Positions 24,465 to 31,875 of a stretch of 64,000 nucleotides of DNA are shown here, piece after piece. The stretch is from NCBI GenBank assembly GCA_023433515.1, contig JAEZCN010000191.1, positions 3,692 to 67,691 on the forward strand, given 5' to 3'. This DNA is from Pseudomonadota bacterium. Lineage in GTDB: Bacteria; Pseudomonadota; Gammaproteobacteria; Steroidobacterales; Steroidobacteraceae. A program made the translations under genes and the position numbers. A model generated the notes under the pieces. It saw only the letters and a program-made list of their open reading frames with translations, did no database searches and had not been told where the DNA came from. How positions within the stretch are numbered: position 1 is the stretch's first letter; each line of letters begins with the position of its first letter.

Positions 24465-25787
24465 TCAGTTGATCTTCTTCAAGATGCCCTTGAGAAATTT
24501 CTTGCCCTTGCTTTCCTTCTGACCTTCCTCTTGCGCGGGTTCTTCGTCCGTGGTGTCGGCGTCGGCGCCGTACGAGTCGTCCGTGTCCATGCCCATGCCG
24601 CCGAAATCCATGCCGAGCATCGCGCCGGCGGTGGACTTGGTGCGGATGCGCACGTTCCACTCCGCATTCCACTTCTTCAGTTCTTCTGCAGCGGCGGGTC
24701 TCGGCGGCCACACCACGTGGGTCTCGGGGCCGTAGGCGATCATGCTCAGCATGCTCATTCCGCCCATGCCGCTTTCCGCGCCAGCTCCGTCGCGAGAGGC
24801 GAAGATGCCCTTCGGAATCGTGCAGCTCGTGGCGGTCGGCGGCAGCAGCACTTTCTCCTTCAGCCAGCGGTCGATGTACGAACCCGTCAGGTACTGCTGC
24901 AGTCCGTGCCCGGCGCCGGCGCTCTCGGCGCTGCTCCACAGCACCATGGTGTTCTGGCCCTGCATCGCGATCGCGTTGACGAAGTAGGCTCGTGCGCGAT
25001 CGACGGTCTGCCAGTTCACCGCGATGGCATCGGTGAGCTGGCCCTTGGTGCTGAGCGCGATCTTCGGCATGAACTCCGCGTTTCGGCCCAGATCGAACTT
25101 CAGCGATTCCGGCACGCCGTTGCCGGTCATGCGATGGGATCCGGCGAGCAAGGCGCCGTTGGACACGCGCCGACCATCCTTCTTGTTAGGCCACACGGCA
25201 TAGGCCGGAGTGGCGTCGACGTCGCGATCAGGTACGAACTTGCCCGGCGTCATGCTGCCGCTGGTCTGCATGGCGCCGCCCGACATCTTCATTTTGAATG
25301 TGGTCGGCTGGCCGGCACGCACCTTGTCGCCGCAACCCCAGTATTCGAGGATGGTGATCTCGATATCGGGCACCTTTTGTGTGCCACCCTTCGTTTGGGG
25401 GGTGGGCTCCGGTGGAGGTGGCGGCGTCAGCAGCAGAGACTTGCCCAGCTTCAAGCCATCGGGAATCGCGAGCTGCGCCTCCACGCCAGGCTTGAGCTTG
25501 TTGTACAGCGCCACGTCGAGGTATTGCCCGGACTGCCCCCCGCCGCCGGCATTACCGCGCGCGGTCGGATAACGCATCTCGTTGTTGGCTCCTCCCATCA
25601 TCCGGCCGGCAAGGCCAGCCATCGCGCCCATGTCGGGCATGCCGGAGCTATGCGTGGAAACGTCGATCCAGACCAGCGTTTCGGGGGTTTGCGCCTGGGC
25701 GGCGGCGGCAGTCAGGGCCGCCGAGGATGCGAAGGCAAGCGCGGTGGTCAACGGCGCGAGGCGCCGACGGTTGGGCGAGCGAGGCAT
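24465..25787 (-). CDS. Exported Met/Gly-rich protein of unknown function, first gene of the cassette operon
   Basis: 440 residues from the ATG at 25787, with AGGAG eight bases upstream. The signal peptide ends at about AAAQAQ. Notable features are Met/Gly-rich stretches (MPDMGAMAGLAGRMMGG, MGGMSMLSMIAYG, GMDFGGMGMDT), a Pro-rich linker PPPPPEPTP and a conserved-looking middle domain (ILEYWGCGDKVRAGQP, SHRMTGNGVPESLKFDLG). The C-terminus is acidic then strongly basic (GKKFLKGILKKIN). I recognise no family. It leads the operon and may be its main exported structural or effector protein. Met-rich segments can bind copper(I), but nothing else supports that. Confidence 0.6.
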   Translation of the reverse strand: MPRSPNRRRLAPLTTALAFASSAALTAAAAQAQTPETLVWIDVSTHSSGMPDMGAMAGLAGRMMGGANNEMRYPTARGNAGGGGQSGQYLDVALYNKLKPGVEAQLAIPDGLKLGKSLLLTPPPPPEPTPQTKGGTQKVPDIEITILEYWGCGDKVRAGQPTTFKMKMSGGAMQTSGSMTPGKFVPDRDVDATPAYAVWPNKKDGRRVSNGALLAGSHRMTGNGVPESLKFDLGRNAEFMPKIALSTKGQLTDAIAVNWQTVDRARAYFVNAIAMQGQNTMVLWSSAESAGAGHGLQQYLTGSYIDRWLKEKVLLPPTATSCTIPKGIFASRDGAGAESGMGGMSMLSMIAYGPETHVVWPPRPAAAEELKKWNAEWNVRIRTKSTAGAMLGMDFGGMGMDTDDSYGADADTTDEEPAQEEGQKESKGKKFLKGILKKIN

Positions 25788-25945
25788 GACGTTTCTCCTG
25801 TGCAGCGGCCACTTTCGGGGCCACAGAGGAGTTATCGGGAAATGGCTCGCAGACCCGTCACGCTCATGGCGCAAGGTGCGGTTCGGGAGGAAGGATATGT
25901 AAGGAGCCGGAAGACTCGTTACGGACTGACGTTCAGAACGCCTGG

Positions 25946-25987
25946 AAGAAAAAAGCCCCTCGCCGGTTTCCCGGCGAGGGGCTTTTC
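25946..25987 (-). terminator. Rho-independent terminator of the RRM operon
   Basis: A 16-bp perfect stem (25951-25966 with 25971-25986; core GCCCCTCGCCGG) with a TTTC loop as read on the plus strand. On the minus strand it is followed by TTTTTTC. It lies just downstream of the gene at 26022-26360 and insulates the next operon. Confidence 0.9.
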
Positions 25988-26021
25988 ATTCGACACGCAA
26001 TGCGGCCCTGATTCTTCGAAA

Positions 26022-26360
26022 TCAGGCCACCGGCAAGTCCACCGACGCGGGCATCAGCCGGCGACGCTGCTCTTCCTGCACCTGCTCGAGCGACAGACGC
26101 GTCGCGGCTGCCACCGATTTCAGAACGGGATGCGATTCGGCACGCGGCAAGGTCAGGCCATGGGCCCGTTCCCACGCGCGAATTCTCGCGCTCGGGGCAT
26201 TGGCGGTCGACGTCAGGTCGAGAAGCTCGGTCCTGCGGCGTTCATCCGCTGCCGCGCGCTCCTCGGCCAGTCGAACGCGGTACTCCGCGGGTAGTTCACC
26301 CGGGTTGAGAGGCGATACGGTCATCGATGCTGGACTCCGATAATCATGGTACGTATTCAT
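26022..26360 (-). CDS. Small conserved-looking protein of unknown function
   Basis: 112 residues, highly charged and helical (YRVRLAEERAAADERRRTELL, then SPSARIRAWERAHGL-like and LEQVQEEQRRRL). No signal peptide. The ATG at 26360 overlaps the stop of the preceding gene as ATGA, which supports this start over the internal ATG at 26324. It is the third gene of the RRM operon and is followed by a terminator. A hairpin CCTGATT...AATCAGG (26008-26027) overlaps its stop codon. The link to an RNA-binding protein suggests a role in RNA metabolism or stress adaptation; that is inference. Confidence 0.6.
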   Translation of the reverse strand: MNTYHDYRSPASMTVSPLNPGELPAEYRVRLAEERAAADERRRTELLDLTSTANAPSARIRAWERAHGLTLPRAESHPVLKSVAAATRLSLEQVQEEQRRRLMPASVDLPVA

Positions 26361-26767
26361 TTACCCACCGCGATCGAGTATTCGATCTGCAAGTCGCAGA
26401 GCGTCTTGCCGTGGGGGCCGTGACGTTCGCCAGAGCACCGGATGTGTCCTTCCGCATGGTCCGTGCCCTGTGCCGCGATGTCATCGACGTTCGCCGCGAG
26501 ATTGAGCTCGCCGCTACAGCCCGCATACGGACACGGGTAGACGAAGTAGGCGCGCGCGGGTGGATGCAACACGATGGATTGCGGTGCCGGTGGTTTGGAA
26601 ACCTCGTCATTGAATACGAGGTCGACCCGCAGCGTCGCGAACTGTGGGAACTGCACGCGCAATTCCTTCGCGGCCATGCGATCCCGGCGCTGCCTTTCGA
26701 GCCGCAGGTTTCGCGCCTTTTCAGGACTCAGGGCCGTCAGATTCTTCGCGCCGTTGCGCGGTCTCAT
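26357..26767 (-). CDS. Putative zinc-binding protein of unknown function
   Basis: 136 residues with a basic N-terminus (RPRNGAKNLTAL, KARNLRLERQRRDRM). The C-terminal half has paired Cys motifs YPCPYAGCSGEL and HIRCSGERHG...LCDLQIEY that could form a zinc ribbon. No signal peptide. The ATG at 26767 overlaps the stop of the RRM gene (ATGA) and its own stop overlaps the next start. The longer open frame upstream is a shadow of the RRM gene. A nucleic-acid-binding zinc protein is likely; no family name can be given. Confidence 0.6.
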   Translation of the reverse strand: MRPRNGAKNLTALSPEKARNLRLERQRRDRMAAKELRVQFPQFATLRVDLVFNDEVSKPPAPQSIVLHPPARAYFVYPCPYAGCSGELNLAANVDDIAAQGTDHAEGHIRCSGERHGPHGKTLCDLQIEYSIAVGK

Positions 26768-27045
26768 CGGCGCCCGTACCCGCCGCCGCCGCCGCCACCG
26801 CGGGGTTTGTCCTGCGCCTCGTTGACCTTCAGCGGGCGGCCGCCAAAATCCTTGCCGTTGAGCGATTGCATGGCGCGCTGCGCGTCCGCGCCCGACATCT
26901 CCACGAACCCGAAGCCGCGCGGCTGTCCCGTGTCGCGGTCGTTGATCAGAGCGACCTTCTCGACGGTGCCGTGTGCGGCGAAAAGTTCGCGCACGCTGTC
27001 TTCCGTGGCGCTGAACGGCAGGTTTCCAACATAAAGCTTGGTCAA
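26764..27045 (-). CDS. RNA-binding protein with a single RRM and Gly-rich tail
   Basis: 93 residues from a TTG start at 27043-27045 that has AGGAG six bases upstream. It gives the classic N-terminus (M)TKLYVGNLPF. RNP2 is LYVGNL and RNP1 is RGFGFVEM, and the tail is Gly-rich (PRGGGGGGGYGRR). The family is the cold-inducible Rbp group of bacterial glycine-rich RNA-binding proteins. It is the first gene of a three-gene operon with ATGA overlaps. A long leader (about 340 bases to the next gene) lies upstream, as is common for cold-regulated RRM genes. Confidence 0.9.
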   Translation of the reverse strand: MTKLYVGNLPFSATEDSVRELFAAHGTVEKVALINDRDTGQPRGFGFVEMSGADAQRAMQSLNGKDFGGRPLKVNEAQDKPRGGGGGGGYGRR

Positions 27046-27385
27046 GAGAAACTCCTCGAACGGTGATGTAGATAGCCGGCGCAAATGCGCCGCTCCGATG
27101 TGATTGCTTCAGGTGGCGGACTCGAGGCCGCAACGATGCGTCGGGCGACGCGCGAGCTGGAGCGAAACCGGCTCGGATCACAGGGGGTGCTAAAGGTACT
27201 TCAAAATGAGCGTTCCCGCTGGCTGAATTGCGTTTTTCCAGCGAAATCAACCAACCGGGCGGCGGCCTGCGGTACGGCGGACCGGGTGGGGCGTCCGCTC
27301 AGGATGTATGTGCGTTCTGCGAAGGAAATGCCTCCGTGAACAAATGTCACGGAAGCGCTCGAAAAACTCACGCATTGGTGCCGCG
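27046..27385. other. Intergenic leader region upstream of the RRM operon
   Basis: No convincing gene. It contains a short hairpin TCCGTGA-ACAAATG-TCACGGA at about 27333-27353 and one copy of the recurring octamer GTAGATAG at 27068-27075, 22 bases upstream of the RRM start. It should hold the promoter and 5' leader of the RRM operon on the minus strand. Short ORFs here lack ribosome-binding sites. Confidence 0.4.
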
Positions 27386-28018
27386 TTACGATCCGCCGCG
27401 CGTCACCGCACGGACCTTTCCTGTGCCTCCACCACCGCAGTAGAACGTATCTTTCCCATTCGACTCCAGTCCGGACACGTTGACGCTCGCAGGTAGTTCG
27501 ACGCTCTCCAGCACCTCGCCGGATTCCGGGTCCACGCGCCGCAACTCGCTCTCATCGCCTTCCCACGTCGCATGCCACAACTCGTTGCCGAGCCACGTGA
27601 CCCCGGTGACGAAGCGATTGGATTCGATCGTGCGCAGCACTTTGCCAGTTGCGGGATCCACCTGGTGGATCTTGCGTGCGCGATATTCGCCTACCCACAG
27701 CGAGCCCTCCGCCCACGCAAGTCCCGAGTCGCCACCATTGCCGGGCGCGGGGATGGTGGAGATCACCTTGCCGGTATCGGGGTCCACCTTCTGAATATGG
27801 CTTTCGGCAATCTGGTAAAGGTGCTTGCCGTCGAATGCCGTCCCCGCGTGAGCCTGCACGTCGAGCGAGCGCCGCACCTCGCCGGTAGTTGGATCGATGG
27901 CATTGAGCTTGTCGCCGCAGGCGGCCCACACATTCTTGCCGTCGAAGGTTACGCCGCCCACCTTGGTCCCTTCGGGAAAGGTGTATTCACGGACCACTTT
28001 GGCTGCGGATCTCTTCAC
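27386..28018 (-). CDS. Beta-propeller (YncE/PQQ-repeat-like) protein
   Basis: 210 residues with no signal peptide. It has repeated blades such as NAIDPTTGEVRRSLD, QKVDPDTGKVISTI, HQVDPATGKVLRTI and RRVDPESGEVLESV, spaced about 45 residues apart. The pattern VDPxTGxVxxxI is typical of YncE- and SMP-30-like propellers. Only about four blades are visible, fewer than the six or seven of full propellers, so it may form a partial or oligomeric propeller. Encoded downstream of the HTH gene and near DUF899, a neighbourhood seen in other proteobacteria. Ligand unknown. Confidence 0.7.
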   Translation of the reverse strand: MKRSAAKVVREYTFPEGTKVGGVTFDGKNVWAACGDKLNAIDPTTGEVRRSLDVQAHAGTAFDGKHLYQIAESHIQKVDPDTGKVISTIPAPGNGGDSGLAWAEGSLWVGEYRARKIHQVDPATGKVLRTIESNRFVTGVTWLGNELWHATWEGDESELRRVDPESGEVLESVELPASVNVSGLESNGKDTFYCGGGGTGKVRAVTRGGS

Positions 28019-28051
28019 GTCGCTCTCCTCGAACCGTTGATGCTCACCATG

Positions 28052-29269
28052 CTAGACACCCGGCAGCGGGGCGGGGAGTAACAAGGTAGTCGCGATTCCG
28101 GGTAGCGGTGGAGTCATCCAGCGGCGCGAACGGCCCGCGCCATACGCCTGCACCTTTCCGGCCGCCGCGAGATCGTCGAGCGCGCGCTGCACGCTGCGTT
28201 GACTGGTGCCGAGCGCCAGCGCCAAGGCAGACGTGGGCCAGGACTCGCCATCCGCGAGAAACGCGAGCACGGCCGCGTGTTCTTCTTCCATCGGCCGCGC
28301 CAGCACGACGACCTGCCGCGCTTTCGGTTTCAGCACGAAGCCCGTCTTCGTGGCCTCGACGTCGGCAACGCCTTTAAGAACCTTTCGCAGCCGGCCCATT
28401 TCGACGCGCAGTCGCGCACGCAGTGACTCATCCGCGACCTCGATGCGGAACGCACGGCGCACGAGCTCGTCGCGTGCTACGTCGTCGGGCCAGGCCTCGG
28501 CCAATGCGCGGGCGAGCGTGAAAAGTACCGCGCGTCCCGCGAGCGCGATCACTTTACCGTCGGCACGCACGGCATACCGACACTCATCGAAGATCAGCGC
28601 CTTCGAAGCGAATGTGGCTTCGACCTCTTCAAGTGTCACGACGCGTTTCTCCCCGCGCGCGAGCAGTCGGGCGGCGGGTGCATCGAGAATGCGTGCGACA
28701 GCTTCGACTTCGGCGACGAGCGCCGCAATGCCCGCCACGCGTGCAGCTTCCATCGCACGAGCCAACGCCGCGCGCGCGAGCCGGGTCCGGATTCGTCGAA
28801 TGGCAATACCCGCGACGATGAGTGCGTGCGTGGCCTCGAGTGCCGGCGTCAATGCCGTGCGTTCGATCTCGATCAAGAGCGCATCGGCATCGTCGAGCCT
28901 GCCTATCAACAGCAATCGGCGGATCTGTAGATAGCGCGCGTGCGCGGTGTTCAGCCGGTCGCCGTGTTGTTCGAGGATCTTTCGAGCGGCCTCCAATCGT
29001 TTCGGGGGCCACCCCAGATCGCGCGAGGCGAGCGAAAGCTCCGCCTCGGCAACGATGCACCGTGCACGGGCCACGGACTCCCTCGCGCCAAAGGCCCGCG
29101 CCGCCGCGCGCACCAGCTCCTTCGCACGCCGAAAGTCCCCGATCTGGGCCATCGCGATACCGCGCAGCGCCAGCGCCGGCGCATCCTTGCGCAACGCAAT
29201 CCGGTTGAGCGCGCCGAGTGGGTCGCCGGCGGCCAGCGCGCGCGCCGCGGCGGTGATCAGCGAGTCCAT
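28052..29269 (-). CDS. HTH transcriptional regulator with helical N-terminal repeat region
   Basis: 405 residues. The N-terminal half (1-190) is an Ala/Arg-rich helical repeat region similar to TPR. A winged helix like that of OmpR follows at about 220-310 (VIALAGRAVLFTLARALAEAWP, then ESLRARLRVEMGRLRKVLKG, VEATKTGFVL). A second HTH lies near the end (TSALALALGTSQRSVQRALDDL). No receiver domain or membrane helix is present. It is divergent from the DUF899 gene and upstream of the propeller gene, so it probably regulates both. Effector unknown. Confidence 0.7.
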   Translation of the reverse strand: MDSLITAAARALAAGDPLGALNRIALRKDAPALALRGIAMAQIGDFRRAKELVRAAARAFGARESVARARCIVAEAELSLASRDLGWPPKRLEAARKILEQHGDRLNTAHARYLQIRRLLLIGRLDDADALLIEIERTALTPALEATHALIVAGIAIRRIRTRLARAALARAMEAARVAGIAALVAEVEAVARILDAPAARLLARGEKRVVTLEEVEATFASKALIFDECRYAVRADGKVIALAGRAVLFTLARALAEAWPDDVARDELVRRAFRIEVADESLRARLRVEMGRLRKVLKGVADVEATKTGFVLKPKARQVVVLARPMEEEHAAVLAFLADGESWPTSALALALGTSQRSVQRALDDLAAAGKVQAYGAGRSRRWMTPPLPGIATTLLLPAPLPGV

Positions 29270-29367
29270 CGTTGAACTACGTTGTTCCCAATCCCGACAA
29301 AGATGTCACTCCCGCTGCTCGCGCCCGGTACCCAAGAATGGCCGCCTCATCACCGGAGGAGCCCATC

Positions 29368-30150
29368 ATGACTCACGCAATCGGAACCCGCGAACAATGG
29401 CTGAAAGCCCGGCTCGAGCTGCTGCAGGCCGAGAAGGATCACGTGCGACAGGCGGACGAGCTCGCGCGCCGCCGCCAGGCGCTGCCCTGGGTGCGCGTCG
29501 AAAAGGACTATTCCTTCGAAGCCGAGCAGGGCAGGGTGTCCTTGAAGGACCTGTTCCGCGGGCGCTCGCAGCTCCTCGTTTATCACTTCATGTTCGGTCC
29601 GACTTGGTCGCAGGGCTGCCCGTCCTGTTCGGCAATCGCCGATGGCTTCGACGGCATCGCGGTGCATCTCGAGAACCACGACGTGTCGCTGACCGCGGTC
29701 TCGCGCGCGACGTTGGCGAAGCTGCTGGGCTTTCGCAAGCGCATGGGCTGGACCTTCCCGTGGGTGTCGGCCGCGGACGGTGCGTTCAACTTCGACTTCA
29801 ACGTGTCGTTCACCGAAGAGCAGCAGCGCGCCGGCACCATCGAATACAACTACGCGCGCAACGCGCATGCGATGGACCAGATCGTGGAAGTGCATCCGGT
29901 GGTGGCGGCCATTGCAAGAGGAGTAGGCACCGACGCGGCCACCTACGGCCGCGACCGGCCCGGCATGAGCGCGTTCATCCAGCAGGACGGCGCTATCTAC
30001 CACACGTACTCCACCTACGCGCGCGGCCTCGACCCGCTGTGGAACAAGTACCAGTGGCTGGATCGCGCGCCGCTGGGCCGCAACGAGGGTGGCATCTGGT
30101 GGAAGCGCCACGACGAGTACGCCGCGGCGGATCGCGCGAGCGTGGCGTGA
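29368..30150 (+). CDS. DUF899 thioredoxin-like protein
   Basis: 260 residues from the ATG at 29368, preceded by GGAGGA. The family signature is clear: MFGPTWSQGCPSCSAIADGFDG, with the CPSC pair in a thioredoxin-type position, then ISRATLAKL-like SRATLAKLLGFRKRMGW and the C-terminal KRHDEY. DUF899 proteins are cytoplasmic, thioredoxin-fold proteins of uncertain function, sometimes called putative dithiol-disulfide oxidoreductases. The frame extends upstream to 29272, but the RBS and family start support 29368. Divergent from the HTH regulator. Confidence 0.88.
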   Translation: MTHAIGTREQWLKARLELLQAEKDHVRQADELARRRQALPWVRVEKDYSFEAEQGRVSLKDLFRGRSQLLVYHFMFGPTWSQGCPSCSAIADGFDGIAVHLENHDVSLTAVSRATLAKLLGFRKRMGWTFPWVSAADGAFNFDFNVSFTEEQQRAGTIEYNYARNAHAMDQIVEVHPVVAAIARGVGTDAATYGRDRPGMSAFIQQDGAIYHTYSTYARGLDPLWNKYQWLDRAPLGRNEGGIWWKRHDEYAAADRASVA

Positions 30151-30151
30151 A

Positions 30152-30388
30152 TCCGGATCTGGCGCGTTATCGACTCGGATCGGCCTGCGATGCGCCTGGT
30201 GCTGCGCACCACTCACCGCCGTCCTGCTGGTGGCCGGCGTCATGGATCTGCGCGCGATGGCGCTCGTGACGCTCGCCATCTGCGCGGAACGGTTGCTGCC
30301 CGACAGCATTCCCGCAGCGAGGGTTGTCGGTGCGATTCTGCTCTTGGTGGGCACCTGCGTGCTGCTCGATGCGGCGATACTGGCCTGA
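30152..30388 (+). pseudogene. C-terminal remnant of a DUF2182 membrane protein
   Basis: The frame encodes GLRCAWCCAPLTAVLLVAGV followed by a second hydrophobic segment (VVGAILLLVGTCVLLDAA). The C-x-x-CC block followed by GVMDL is the C-terminal signature of DUF2182 (predicted metal-binding integral membrane proteins, normally about 250 residues). Nothing upstream resembles the rest; the N-terminal part is replaced by the end of the DUF899 gene. I therefore read it as a gene remnant. The identification rests on the Cys block and hydrophobicity only. Confidence 0.5.
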
Positions 30389-30422
30389 CCCCGGGTTCAC
30401 GACGCATGCGCCAAGCCTGACT

Positions 30423-30440
30423 CTGGAAATATCTTTCCAG
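30423..30440. promoter_or_regulatory. Perfect palindrome CTGGAAA-TATC-TTTCCAG
   Basis: A 7+7 base inverted repeat with a 4-base spacer, 58 bases before the DUF1428 gene at 30499. It is too short for a terminator and has no T-run, so an operator for a dimeric regulator is the better reading. Binding protein unknown. Confidence 0.35.
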
Positions 30441-30498
30441 CGGGTGTCGAATCGGGCCCCCGCCATTCGACTGTGTAGTAGCTACCTAGGAGAAGCCC

Positions 30499-30876
30499 AT
30501 GTCCCGATATGTAGACGGATTCATCCTGCCGATTCCGAAGAAGAAGCTCGCGCGCTACCGCCAAATCGCCCGAGTGGCCGCCAAGGTCTGGCGCGATCAC
30601 GGAGCCCTCGAGTACGTCGAGTGTGTCGCCGACCAGCTCACCAGCAAGCAGGACGGCAAGACCTACACCTCCATCTTTCCGAAGCTCGCCAAGGTCAAGC
30701 CCGGCGAGGTGGTCGTGTTTTCCTGGATCACCTACAAGTCGAAGGCCGACAAGAATCGCATCATGAAGAAGGTGATGGCCGATCCGCGCCTCGCGGACAT
30801 GATGAATCCCGCCAGCATGCCCTTCGACATGAAACGCATGGCCTGGGCCGGATTCAAGCCGATCGTCGAAGCGTAG
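30499..30876 (+). CDS. DUF1428 family protein (YbaA-like)
   Basis: 125 residues. The signature MSRYVDGFILPIPKKKL, then YRQIARVAAKVWRDHGALEY, VECVADQL, FSWITYKSKADKN and MPFDMKRMAWAGFKPIVEA match the DUF1428/YbaA family, small ferredoxin-like (dimeric alpha-beta barrel) proteins. AGGAG lies upstream of the ATG. Function is unknown in the family; a detoxification or monooxygenase-like role has been suggested only from the fold. It stands alone between a palindrome and the convergent anti-sigma gene. Confidence 0.9.
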   Translation: MSRYVDGFILPIPKKKLARYRQIARVAAKVWRDHGALEYVECVADQLTSKQDGKTYTSIFPKLAKVKPGEVVVFSWITYKSKADKNRIMKKVMADPRLADMMNPASMPFDMKRMAWAGFKPIVEA

Positions 30877-30879
30877 GCC

Positions 30880-31461
30880 TTACCGCAGCACGTCCTTCGA
30901 CGAGGTGATGAGCACGCACATGCAGCCGGTTTCGCTCCACACGCGACTATCGCTCGTGCCGGGATCGGCACGGTTGTAGTCGCCCGCCACGAGCTTCCGG
31001 TCGTCTATCCACAGCTCGCCCTCGAGCAGGTGCAATTCCTCGACACCGCTGTGCGTATGCGGTGGATAGGCGACGCCGGGCGCGAGCCGTACCAGCATGC
31101 TCACGCGATCGTGCGCCGAGTCGGTGGCGAGCAGCTTGCAGGCGATTCCTGGCGCGACCTGCTCCCACTCGGGGTCCCCGACCTCGCGCGACGTCGGCAA
31201 GAGTATTTCCCGGCCGAGGGCCCCGGCGACACGCGCCGCGATCCGTTCCCGCAACGACGGAGGCGCTTGCGTGCCGCTTCCTTCGTTGTCGACGAAGTAA
31301 TCGACCAGGGGTCGTAGTTGTTCGAGCTCGCCGCGACAGCCATCGCACTGGCGTAGGTGTGCCTCCAACGCCGTCACCTGCCCGGCAGGCAGCGTGCGCA
31401 GCGCAAAGAGGGTGACGCGCTCGACTTCTTCGCAACGTTCTGAGTCCAGGTTCTCGCTCAT
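30880..31461 (-). CDS. ChrR-like cupin anti-sigma factor
   Basis: 193 residues. The N-terminal zinc-binding anti-sigma domain has HLRQCDGC (H-x3-C-x2-C) at about residue 37. The C-terminal half is a cupin with YPPHTHSGVEELHLLEGEL, a metal-binding motif (H, H, E). This is the ChrR architecture, which holds an ECF sigma factor inactive until singlet oxygen or a related signal disrupts it. The ATG at 31461 overlaps the stop of the upstream sigma gene as ATGA. The sigma partner encoded there lacks region 4 (see the entry at 31458). Two Cys near the C-terminus (GCMCVLI) may be redox-sensitive. Confidence 0.82.
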   Translation of the reverse strand: MSENLDSERCEEVERVTLFALRTLPAGQVTALEAHLRQCDGCRGELEQLRPLVDYFVDNEGSGTQAPPSLRERIAARVAGALGREILLPTSREVGDPEWEQVAPGIACKLLATDSAHDRVSMLVRLAPGVAYPPHTHSGVEELHLLEGELWIDDRKLVAGDYNRADPGTSDSRVWSETGCMCVLITSSKDVLR

Positions 31462-31817
31462 CGTTCTGTCCCACACGCTCGCAACGCGCACGAACGCGCA
31501 AGGTTCATGATCCATGCGACTACCGTGCCGCTCGCGGCGTCGTAAGTCGCGGCCTTGTGCCAAAGGTCTTGAAACACTTCCACCGTCACTAACTCGGCAA
31601 CGGCGCGTTCGTGGGTGATCCGCATGGCGAGCGCGAAGACGATGCCATGGGTCCACATGTACAGGGTGCCGAAAGCATGGGTGTCGCCGACCGCCACCTT
31701 GCAAAGCAGATCGGTCCAATCCTGTTCCGGGATACGCGGCCGGGAGGCGTCCGCGTAAAGCAACCCGCCCAGTGTAAGTACGGCTTCTCCGGCCGTCTCC
31801 TGCACCTTGGCATTCAT
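31458..31817 (-). CDS. ECF sigma factor fragment: region 2 only
   Basis: 119 residues. The sequence matches sigma region 2 (AFGTLYMWTHGIVFALAMRI, VEVFQDLWHKAATYDAASG, VVAWIMNLARSCALRA) and then stops. The region-4 helix-turn-helix, normally another 60 or so residues, is absent, and no other frame downstream encodes it. The stop overlaps the anti-sigma start (ATGA), so the arrangement looks organised rather than recently broken. Either this is a degenerate sigma gene or a region-2-only protein still bound by the anti-sigma. A sigma factor without region 4 could not recognise a -35 element. Confidence 0.65.
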   Translation of the reverse strand: MNAKVQETAGEAVLTLGGLLYADASRPRIPEQDWTDLLCKVAVGDTHAFGTLYMWTHGIVFALAMRITHERAVAELVTVEVFQDLWHKAATYDAASGTVVAWIMNLARSCALRACGTER

Positions 31818-31875
31818 ACTCGCGGTTTCACTTCGCTCCCGGACCTAGGGAGCCAAAGAATGTCGCGGCCGGAGT

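Noticed and set aside
18738..25787. Prophage or complete type VI cluster
   Set aside because: No tail-sheath, baseplate, ClpV, Hcp, capsid, integrase or terminase-like sequence is present; only one gene has a spike-like tail, and it carries a signal peptide.
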